A stretch of DNA of 64,000 nucleotides from Lachnospiraceae bacterium MC2017 (GTDB lineage Bacteria; Bacillota; Clostridia; Lachnospirales; Lachnospiraceae): assembly GCA_000701625.1 (NCBI GenBank), contig JNJK01000008.1:1-64000 (forward strand). Direction: 5' to 3'. Under the pieces are notes generated by a model. The model saw only the letters and a list, made by a program, of their open reading frames with translations, did no database searches and had not been told where the DNA came from. A program made the position numbers and the translations under genes. This document shows positions 1 through 6,324 of this stretch, one piece after another; the first letter of the stretch is position 1, and each line of letters begins with the position of its first letter.

Positions 1-49
1 CTGGGCTTGCGAGCTGTTTTGTTCGCTGCCGCTCGCGGCGACAAGTGAT

Positions 50-78
50 ATATTAGCACCCATAAAAGCACTCGTCAA
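50..78 (-). promoter_or_regulatory. strong rRNA-like promoter firing toward the left edge
   Basis: Read on the minus strand there is a TTGACG -35 box (73-78), a 17-base spacer and a TAATAT -10 box (50-55), preceded by an A/T-rich tract (about 79-130) like an UP element. The roughly 45 transcribed bases left in the window are GC-rich and contain short inverted repeats. That combination is typical of stable-RNA promoters, so an rRNA operon just beyond base 1 is a reasonable inference, but no rRNA sequence itself is present here. Confidence 0.55.
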
Positions 79-352
79 CAACAATTTTAAAAAAATATAC
101 AATTTTCTATTATTGTATATAAATACGCCAGAACAGTAGTCTTTATTCATAATACTCATAAAATTTTATGCACTTATAAATTGTTTATTCATTCTACAAT
201 TTAATTATTCTATGTCTATCCATTCTTTTATTTTCACGCGTTTCATTTACAATATTGTTTTGATCATTTTTAAAGTTCTAACTATAATATGATGACAGGT
301 TCAATAGTAAAACACGAATATGTTGCGTAATTACGTGGAATGCGAGTGACGT
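79..352. other. A/T-rich intergenic stretch without a gene
   Basis: This stretch separates the left-edge promoter from the terminator of the lipoprotein operon. It is strongly A/T-rich with stop codons in all frames. I see no credible ORF, RNA gene or repeat apart from the UP-like tract next to the promoter at 50-78. Confidence 0.6.
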
Positions 353-389
353 AATAAAGCCGGAGCAGATCATCTACTCCGACTTTATT
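353..389 (-). terminator. terminator of the two-component/lipoprotein operon
   Basis: A 13-base arm (353-365) pairs with 377-389 with one mismatch, giving a stem with an 11-base loop just past the lipoprotein stop codon. On the minus strand the 3' arm ends in CTTTATT, a short U-rich end. It most likely ends the transcript that starts at about 4105. Confidence 0.65.
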
Positions 390-403
390 CCTCGTTTTAT
401 TTC

Positions 404-1177
404 TTATTCTAACGGTATCTCTTTTGAGCCATCGCTTTTCTTAATATAAAGAGACAGCGGTTTTATATTTTCCGCCTTTTCTTTGCTTATCTCCGCAACA
501 AGTACTGCTTCTGCTGATCCATGTGAACCAACCGGTGTTTCTAACGTCTGAAGATCATCCAACAATAACGTATTAAGGAAACTATGTTTCTCACCATTTA
601 TCGAAAATCTAAACTCAGGTGACAACTCCAGCATATTGAGATCTGCCTCAGTATCACCCTCATTTGTAACATTAAACTTGAGCACCAACAGCACATCAGT
701 GGACGAGGCCGGTTCTAATGAAAAGACAACAGAATCTGTCATTTCCGGAGGATAGCTGTCAACAATTTCATATCCCTTATATGAAACCGAAAAACCTTTT
801 AATCCTATCAAATCTGCCAATTGGTCGATAGATGCCGAAGAATCACTGTTTTTTACTGTTTCATTACTTGTTCCACCAGATGATCCCGACTGATTCTCTT
901 CAGTTTTATCAGACTCAGGATTATCAACCTTTGTTTCAGCCCTCTCCTGCTTTTTTTGAGATTCCTCCATTTCTTTCTTCAATACTTCTGCCAACTGCCT
1001 GTCCGACATCTTCTTTAAAGAACTATTGTAGTTAGCATTATGACTGGTTAATACATTTGAGGAATAATTAATTATCTTCTGTTCTTCTTCCTCTGTAAGA
1101 TTCAACGTCTGTTGACCACATGCTGACAAAGTAATAACGCTAATGCACAGTATCGCTAGTAATTTTTTCCCTCTCAC
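404..1177 (-). CDS. secreted lipoprotein, last gene of a two-component operon
   Basis: A 257-residue exported protein. The N terminus has two Lys after Arg-Gly, a hydrophobic core and the lipobox LSAC, so Cys20 should be lipidated and the protein anchored to the outer face of the membrane. Residues about 65-115 form a charged Lys/Glu then Ser/Asn-rich linker. The C-terminal half (about 125-257) looks like an Ig-like beta domain similar to DUF4352/DUF5067 lipoproteins. The start is GTG at 1177, chosen because AGGAGGGG lies just upstream. It follows the sensor kinase by 17 bases and may be its ligand, regulator or target. Six N-X-S/T sequons occur in the mature part (NLT, NYS, NSS, NQS, NET, NVT), relevant to the glycosylation locus at 54-64 kb. 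The precise function is unknown. Confidence 0.8.
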   Translation of the reverse strand: MRGKKLLAILCISVITLSACGQQTLNLTEEEEQKIINYSSNVLTSHNANYNSSLKKMSDRQLAEVLKKEMEESQKKQERAETKVDNPESDKTEENQSGSSGGTSNETVKNSDSSASIDQLADLIGLKGFSVSYKGYEIVDSYPPEMTDSVVFSLEPASSTDVLLVLKFNVTNEGDTEADLNMLELSPEFRFSINGEKHSFLNTLLLDDLQTLETPVGSHGSAEAVLVAEISKEKAENIKPLSLYIKKSDGSKEIPLE

Positions 1178-1194
1178 AAGCCCCTCCTGATGTA

Positions 1195-2820
1195 TCAGTC
1201 CTTCGATGCCTCACACTCAAGTTCGAACCAAAATTCAACTCCATTTTCATAGTTGACTACACCAAAATCTCTGTTCAACGCATTCATGATCGCCTTTACG
1301 ATCGAAAGACCTATTCCTGAACCTCCATACTCACGGGTTCTTGCCTTATCCACCTTATAAAACTTATCAAATAAGTGACCTATTGACTCCTCCGGAATCG
1401 GATTTCCAGTATTAAATACCGAAATTCTGACCACTCTGTCACGTTTCTGAAGCTTTACTTCGATTCTCTTTTCAGAAAAATCTCCATTAATTGCATCGGC
1501 AGGCTCAGTGCAATAATGAATAGCGTTACTGAAATAATTTGTAAACACTTCTTCCGTCTTGAATTCATCCGCCCATACATACAAGGGACCATGATCCATA
1601 AAATTTAATAAAATGTTATTTTGTTCAAGCATAAGCTGATTTGACTGTACACATCCCCTGATAAGTTCAATTACATCAAATCGTTCCATGGTGATCTCAT
1701 CTTCACCGAATTCAAGCTGGTTTAATGTCATGAGATTTTTTACTAGCTTATTCATTTTGCGTGCTTCATCAATGATCACGTCACAATAAAATTCACGTCC
1801 CTCTTCATCATCATTAACATTATCTTTAAGTCCTTCTGCATATCCTTGTACCAGAGCTATAGGCGTTTTCAATTCATGTGCAACATTTGACAAAAATTCC
1901 AACCTCATATTATTGAGTTTTTCCTTATTTTCAATGTCACGCTTCAACTCATTATTTGCGGTTTTTAGTTCAGAAATCGTTCTTTCAAGCCCTTCTGATA
2001 GTTCATTCATATGTTGTCCCAAAAGAGCAATTTCATTTTGACCGCCTCTGGTATACTTGGCATCAAAATCAAGACGTGTCATTTTTTCCGATATATCTGT
2101 AAGTTCAAGTATCGGTTCTGTAATCTTCTTTGAAATAAACCAGATTATTATCCCTGCAATTATTACCATAACAAATCCGACATACGCCAAAAATCGATTT
2201 GATATTCCTACACTTTCTCTGATCGAATCCAAAGTAGTTCGTATGATTATATTATTTCCGTTTGACAGATTCCCCCATAGTTCAAGATATCCCATTCCCA
2301 TTCGTGGATCCTGCGATATTCTCACTTCATACTGATCGGTCTTTGTTAAAAGTTGTGGAGCTGCAATATGCACATTCGCCCCATCTTTACCTCTTTCTCG
2401 TCCATCACCGAATGCCTTATTTTCACTCGGAAGTAATTTCTCGAGTCTTTCATCATCTATACCAAACAGATGATCCATGAGTCTTCCAAGAAGAGCATCG
2501 CCCTCACCCACATTGCATATGACAATTTCTAACGATGGTGTTACTACCGCAACGTCCATATTAAGCGACGAGCAGATTCGATAAAACTTACGCTTTGATG
2601 AATCATCTGCCATATCTTTATCAGTATCAAAAAGAGCATTGATATTATTGTATCCATCAATAATCTTATTTTGCTGCTCTATCAGATAATACTTCTGAAG
2701 AAACAAACTGTTTATTATCCAATAAATCGCCATTGTGACTGTCATCAACACAATGAAAACAAACGCAAACTGCGTGCGGATAGAGTGCTGTGCCAGTGTT
2801 TTATTTTTCCCTGATCTCAT
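1195..2820 (-). CDS. membrane sensor histidine kinase (HAMP-HisKA-HATPase)
   Basis: A 541-residue two-component sensor. Two membrane segments (about residues 18-38 and 212-232) enclose an extracellular sensor region of about 170 residues with no recognised domain. A HAMP linker follows, then a HisKA domain with the H-box HELKTP, whose His is the autophosphorylation site, and a HATPase_c domain with an N-box-like FSNAIHY, a G1-like NTGNP and the G2 motif GGSGIGLSI. Start chosen as ATG at 2820 with GAGG ten bases upstream; a TTG at 2829 would overlap the regulator stop. It should phosphorylate the response regulator encoded five bases upstream. The signal is unknown. The neighbouring membrane protein and lipoprotein suggest envelope sensing. 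Confidence 0.93.
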   Translation of the reverse strand: MRSGKNKTLAQHSIRTQFAFVFIVLMTVTMAIYWIINSLFLQKYYLIEQQNKIIDGYNNINALFDTDKDMADDSSKRKFYRICSSLNMDVAVVTPSLEIVICNVGEGDALLGRLMDHLFGIDDERLEKLLPSENKAFGDGRERGKDGANVHIAAPQLLTKTDQYEVRISQDPRMGMGYLELWGNLSNGNNIIIRTTLDSIRESVGISNRFLAYVGFVMVIIAGIIIWFISKKITEPILELTDISEKMTRLDFDAKYTRGGQNEIALLGQHMNELSEGLERTISELKTANNELKRDIENKEKLNNMRLEFLSNVAHELKTPIALVQGYAEGLKDNVNDDEEGREFYCDVIIDEARKMNKLVKNLMTLNQLEFGEDEITMERFDVIELIRGCVQSNQLMLEQNNILLNFMDHGPLYVWADEFKTEEVFTNYFSNAIHYCTEPADAINGDFSEKRIEVKLQKRDRVVRISVFNTGNPIPEESIGHLFDKFYKVDKARTREYGGSGIGLSIVKAIMNALNRDFGVVNYENGVEFWFELECEASKD

Positions 2821-2825
2821 ATAAA

Positions 2826-3500
2826 TCAAGCCTCAAACTTATATCCCATTCCCCAGATCGTCTTTATACACTCTCCCTTTTCGCCCATTTTTGCCCTAAG
2901 CTTCTTTACATGCGTATCTATTGTCCTTGCATCACCAAAATAGTCATAATTCCAGACATTATTAAGAATCTTTTCTCTCGAAAGGGCGATTCCCTGATTT
3001 TTCATGAAATATGCAAGTAATTCAAATTCCTTGAACGAGAGCTCTATTTCATTTCCATCAATTTTTACTGAATGTGCTGATTCATCCAGGATAATACCGC
3101 CTAATTCTATCCTATTCTCTGTATCTAACGCATTTGATCTGCGGAGTATAGCATCTACTCTCGCTACAAGTATTTTGGGAGAGAAAGGTTTTGATATATA
3201 TTCATCTACACCAAGATTAAATCCCTGCAGTTCATCTCGTTCTTCTGCTTTTGCCGTAAGCATGATAATAGGAACTTTTGAATAATTCCTTATTTCACGA
3301 ACAACCTGCCAGCCGTCCATTCGCGGCATCATTACATCAAGTATTATCAGAGAGATGTCTTTTGTGTCAAAAAATATATCTACGGCTTCTTGTCCATCGG
3401 CTGCTTCTATAACCGCATAATTTTTCTTAATAAGGAAATCACTTACCAGTTTCCTCATTCTGCTTTCATCATCGACAACCAGTATTTTAATCTGATCCAT
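2826..3500 (-). CDS. OmpR/PhoB-family response regulator
   Basis: A 224-residue DNA-binding regulator with an N-terminal receiver domain (acidic pair DDE near residue 10, phospho-acceptor Asp in LDVMMP, the switch Thr in LTAKA, Lys in SKPFSP) and a C-terminal winged helix (about 125-222) ending in the typical WGMGYKF. Start ATG at 3500 is supported by AAGGAGGA seven bases upstream. A longer reading that adds eight residues overlaps the previous gene more and lacks a binding site. The gene overlaps the upstream membrane-protein gene by 14 bases and is followed by its kinase, so the pair is almost certainly cognate. Target promoters are unknown; autoregulation of the operon is plausible. Confidence 0.95.
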   Translation of the reverse strand: MDQIKILVVDDESRMRKLVSDFLIKKNYAVIEAADGQEAVDIFFDTKDISLIILDVMMPRMDGWQVVREIRNYSKVPIIMLTAKAEERDELQGFNLGVDEYISKPFSPKILVARVDAILRRSNALDTENRIELGGIILDESAHSVKIDGNEIELSFKEFELLAYFMKNQGIALSREKILNNVWNYDYFGDARTIDTHVKKLRAKMGEKGECIKTIWGMGYKFEA

Positions 3501-4074
3501 CAGATTTTCCTCCTTCGATACCAAGACTATCTTCTTTTTCTCTGACTGCCTTCTCTCTTTCCGTTAATTCCTGTTCCCAGGTCGAATACCGGTTCTGAAG
3601 TGCAGTTTCGTAATTTAAGATGTTTGGCTGATCCGAACTTAGCGTAATTACAAGCATAGCAATTATCGCGATGACTAAAACGATGTTTAAAGCCGCAGAA
3701 ATAAAAAATCTGTCCTTTAGCACATCTTTCTTCTGCATAGGAATGACTTTTTTTGTCTGCTTATTCACATTATCCGCTCCTGTTTTGTCAAAAGACATCA
3801 TGAAGCTGAGCGGAAGAGGTAATACATCTTCCGGAACAATACTGGAATTTGAAAGAAGAAGTTCCTGAATATCTTTAAGGAAACGATATCCCGGAGGTGT
3901 ACTGAATATACGCTTATTGATCAGTTTGTTATATACTTTTAGAACACTTTCAGGATTACTTTTATCCAAATGTTCTTTGATGTACTCTATATTTTTTAAC
4001 TCTTTTCTGGCATTTTCCGCGTCACTTTTAGAATTAAAGAGATAACCATCAACAATCAGATCTTTTTCGCTCAT
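3487..4074 (-). CDS. single-pass membrane protein, first gene of the two-component operon
   Basis: A 195-residue protein I do not recognise at family level. Residues 1-85 are soluble and predicted helical. A linker of about 35 residues is rich in Lys. A clear hydrophobic segment lies near residues 126-146, followed by a short charged tail with a coiled-coil tendency (WEQELTEREKAVREKE). It has no signal peptide, so the N-terminal part should be cytoplasmic. The start has a strong GGAGGGGG site, and a consensus promoter lies just upstream (4111-4139). Being first in the operon with the response regulator suggests a role in modulating that system, but this is inference from position only. Confidence 0.75.
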   Translation of the reverse strand: MSEKDLIVDGYLFNSKSDAENARKELKNIEYIKEHLDKSNPESVLKVYNKLINKRIFSTPPGYRFLKDIQELLLSNSSIVPEDVLPLPLSFMMSFDKTGADNVNKQTKKVIPMQKKDVLKDRFFISAALNIVLVIAIIAMLVITLSSDQPNILNYETALQNRYSTWEQELTEREKAVREKEDSLGIEGGKSDGSD

Positions 4075-4110
4075 ATTGCCCCCTCCAGTTCCCCGACATA
4101 ATTTAACACT

Positions 4111-4139
4111 ATTATAGGAAAAAGGGGATTCTCTTTCAA
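4111..4139 (-). promoter_or_regulatory. promoter of the two-component operon
   Basis: On the minus strand: TTGAAA (4134-4139), 17-base spacer, TATAAT (4111-4116). Near-consensus sigma-A promoter. Transcription would start near 4104, giving a leader of about 30 bases before the first gene. Confidence 0.8.
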
Positions 4140-4260
4140 GAATCAGACCACGGCTTTATATCTGTAGTCTACCAACATTAATCCCCAACTTCCAATGAAC
4201 TTTCTGTGTTCTTTTTTGGTATGCTCAATGAATTGTTATTTCACAGTAACTTTTTGTTGA

Positions 4261-4289
4261 TTGATATTAGTAAACGATAAGTGTAGAAT
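4261..4289 (+). promoter_or_regulatory. promoter upstream of the LysR-type regulator
   Basis: TTGATA (4261-4266), a 17-base spacer and TAGAAT (4284-4289) form a good sigma-A promoter with a start near 4296. It is divergent from the two-component promoter about 120 bases away. The next gene does not begin until 4486, leaving a leader of about 190 bases. Confidence 0.7.
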
Positions 4290-4295
4290 CACTGT

Positions 4296-4470
4296 CAGTC
4301 GCAAGACACACATTAGTATTTCTTAATACTGTCTTTGTATTAGGAATGATCCTCCCCTTTTGATATGTTTTTATACCCCCATATAAAAGCATACACTACT
4401 AATTTAAACCCTTTAATATATACCCCTTTTAAAACCCACGGGCTTTTGTTTGCCCAGTGGGATTTTTTAT
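4296..4470 (+). ncRNA. candidate regulatory leader or small RNA upstream of the LysR gene
   Basis: The stretch between a good promoter and a rho-independent terminator contains no ORF. Small hairpins are visible: AGTATT/AATACT at about 4315-4331, an alternative pairing of AATAC with the following GTATT, and TTTTATA/TATAAAA around CCCCCA near 4370-4387. The terminator ends 16 bases before the regulator start codon. Either this is an attenuated 5' leader or a free-standing RNA of about 175 bases. I do not recognise a known riboswitch class. Confidence 0.4.
4435..4470 (+). terminator. rho-independent terminator directly before the LysR-type gene
   Basis: CCCACGGGC (4435-4443) pairs with GCCC-A-GTGGG (4452-4461), one bulged A, followed by a run of six T (4463-4468). 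It is oriented to stop plus-strand transcription although the only plus-strand gene nearby lies downstream, which makes it a candidate attenuator. Confidence 0.7.
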
Positions 4471-4485
4471 ATTACAATTAATCGT

Positions 4486-5343
4486 ATGAATACGAGAAAT
4501 TTCAAATGTTTCCAAATCTTATATGAAGAAAAAAATCTGCCAAACGCAGCAAATAAACTTTTCTTATCGCCCCAGGGTCTTAGTAAGATTATCAAAAGCC
4601 TTGAAGAAGAGTGCGGAACTTCTCTTTTTCTAAGAACAAAAGACGGATTTGTTCCGACCGAAAGCGGAAAAATATTTTATGAAAGATCAAAATTCATTTC
4701 TAAAAGCATTAATGAAATGTTTTCGGCTATCGGAACCATTAGCGAACGGGAACGTCGTTTCCGCATTGGTTTTGCTGCAGGCACTTTGCGTGCCATTGAT
4801 GTTCAATCGATCAACAATTTCATGAAATCTAATCCGGAATTTGTCTCGAGCTGGAATGAGTATGATAATGAGACCATACTGAATCGTGTCATTGATGATG
4901 ATATTAACTGTGGACTTATCGTTGGAAAACATCCTGTTCCCGGCTTGATCTCGGAATTGATAAAATCAGTCGAGATTGTTCTGTATATTTATAACGGGCA
5001 TCGCCTGTGGAATATGAATAAGGTCAGCATTAATGAGATCAAAAACGAGCCGTTGATATCTATGAATGAGAATTATCATATTTATCACGATGTGCTCAAT
5101 GCATGCAACACAAATGGATTTTCTCCAGAGATCATCGCTAAGGTCGGTGATGGCGAGACTATACATACTCTCGTTAAAAACAAGATTGGCATCGGCATTT
5201 CTCCCAAGTTTTTTCCAGATAGCGATGATATAAGATCCATTCCTATCGTAGATGCTTATACGTGGGACGTTTATGGGATTTATCTCGAGAAATCTCCGGA
5301 TGCTCAGCTTGCTCAAAGACTTTTTCAGGAAATCCGTTTATAA
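4486..5343 (+). CDS. LysR-family transcriptional regulator
   Basis: A 285-residue protein with the LysR layout: an N-terminal winged helix-turn-helix (residues 1-60; the motif resembles AANKLFLSPQGLSKIIKSLE, with LysR's usual Ser-Gln replaced by Ser-Pro-Gln) and a C-terminal substrate-binding domain (about 85-285) that senses a small effector. Start ATG at 4486 gives the canonical N terminus; a TTG at 4450 lies inside the terminator hairpin. No clear ribosome-binding site precedes either start. The gene stands alone between a divergent operon and ssrA, so no target pathway can be read from context. Expression is probably controlled by the hairpin in its leader. Confidence 0.88.
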   Translation: MNTRNFKCFQILYEEKNLPNAANKLFLSPQGLSKIIKSLEEECGTSLFLRTKDGFVPTESGKIFYERSKFISKSINEMFSAIGTISERERRFRIGFAAGTLRAIDVQSINNFMKSNPEFVSSWNEYDNETILNRVIDDDINCGLIVGKHPVPGLISELIKSVEIVLYIYNGHRLWNMNKVSINEIKNEPLISMNENYHIYHDVLNACNTNGFSPEIIAKVGDGETIHTLVKNKIGIGISPKFFPDSDDIRSIPIVDAYTWDVYGIYLEKSPDAQLAQRLFQEIRL

Positions 5344-5357
5344 TTCAGTTTTTTATA

Positions 5358-5386
5358 TTGATTTTTACGCTCCACGGCTATATACT
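5358..5386 (+). promoter_or_regulatory. promoter of ssrA
   Basis: TTGATT (5358-5363), 17-base spacer, TATACT (5381-5386), beginning just past the LysR stop codon. The start would be near 5393, leaving a roughly 47-base 5' leader (with a GTCAGG/CCTGAC hairpin at 5402-5416) to be trimmed from pre-tmRNA. Confidence 0.7.
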
Positions 5387-5439
5387 ATTTTTTATATTTC
5401 AGTCAGGAGACCTGACAGCCGTTTATACGGCACCAGTAC

Positions 5440-5784
5440 GGGGTAGTACTGGCTTCGACAGGGGTCTTGCAGCTGGAGAAGCTATCCGAAGGATGGTTGC
5501 GTTAAACCTCAAACCTAAATTTAAACGCAAACGATAATTACGCGTTAGCAGCAGCCTAAGTGCTTCTGCCGTTGGCCCGGTTCTACCCATGGTCCCGGTT
5601 CCCAACGTCATCATCATGGGAAACGACATCCGCAAAGCTTTGAGCTGATGGGCGTAATATGAAGCTACTGAAACCGCAAGACTGTGCTTCGCCGTGCGGC
5701 AGAGGGAATGTTAATTGAAGTACTATGATAGTAGAAGTACAGGGAATAGGCTTTTGGACACGGGTTCGACTCCCGTCTACTCCA
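5440..5784 (+). ncRNA. ssrA: tmRNA (ssrA)
   Basis: Transfer-messenger RNA that, with SmpB, rescues stalled ribosomes and tags the nascent chain for proteolysis. The 5' end GGGGTAG (5440-5446) pairs over seven positions with CTACTCC (5777-5783), followed by discriminator A at 5784; the CCA end is not encoded. The conserved CUGGCUUCGACAGGGG D-loop side and the T-arm GGGTTCGACTCCC (5762-5774) are present. The tag reading frame starts at GCA 5527 and runs to TAA 5557-5559, encoding ANDNYALAAA, a typical LAA-like degron with an additional Ala. Pseudoknot sequences fill the rest. It is convergent with smpB, which lies immediately downstream on the other strand. Confidence 0.96.
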
Positions 5785-5795
5785 TTAAAACAAGA

Positions 5796-5849
5796 ATCCC
5801 GAAAACACGCTTAAAGGTGCTTACCTACAGCGGTTTTCGGGATTTTTTT
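5796..5849. terminator. bidirectional terminator between ssrA and smpB
   Basis: ATCCCGAAAAC (5796-5806) pairs with GTTTTCGGGAT (5832-5842), followed on the plus strand by a T run (5842-5848). On the minus strand the stem is followed by TTCTTGTTTT, so it can end both the ssrA and the rnr-smpB transcripts. It touches the smpB stop codon. Confidence 0.85.
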
Positions 5850-6324
5850 ATCCTCTGAATGACGCTTTGAATTCTTTTGCTGCTTCTCGCTGAGCGTCTT
5901 TCTTTGCAATAGATTCTCGTTTATCGTAATTTTTCTTACCCTTGCCCAGGCCAATCTTTACTTTAACCCTTCCTTTTGTAAAATAAACTTCCAACGGAAG
6001 GAGTGTGTAGCCCTTTTCCTTGAGCTTCTGCTCAAATTTTAATATTTCATTTTTATGTGCCAAAAGGCGCCTTGAACGAAGTGGATCTTTATTAAAGATA
6101 TTTCCTTTTTCATATGGCGGGATATTCATCCCCTCTACCCAAAGCTCTCCATGACGAACAAAAATATATGCTTCTTTAATACTGCAGTGCCCTGCTCGTA
6201 TAGACTTTACCTCTGTCCCTGCAAGCTCGATTCCTGTCTCGAGCTGTTCTTCTATAAAGTAATCATAGAAAGCCTTTTTATTGTTAGCTATGAGCTTTCT
6301 TCCATCATTTTTATTTGCGGGCAT
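5848..6324 (-). CDS. smpB: SsrA-binding protein SmpB
   Basis: A 158-residue OB-fold protein that binds the tRNA-like part of tmRNA and takes it to stalled ribosomes. The family signatures are present: NKKAFYDYFIEEQLETGIEL, TEVKSIRAG, SIKEAY, the LLPLEVYF strand and the basic C-terminal tail KKNYDKRESIAKKD that probes the empty mRNA channel. Start ATG 6324 matches the family length and is preceded by AAAGGA; it overlaps the 3' end of rnr by 14 bases, so translation is likely coupled. Its RNA partner is encoded right next to it on the opposite strand. Confidence 0.97.
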   Translation of the reverse strand: MPANKNDGRKLIANNKKAFYDYFIEEQLETGIELAGTEVKSIRAGHCSIKEAYIFVRHGELWVEGMNIPPYEKGNIFNKDPLRSRRLLAHKNEILKFEQKLKEKGYTLLPLEVYFTKGRVKVKIGLGKGKKNYDKRESIAKKDAQREAAKEFKASFRG

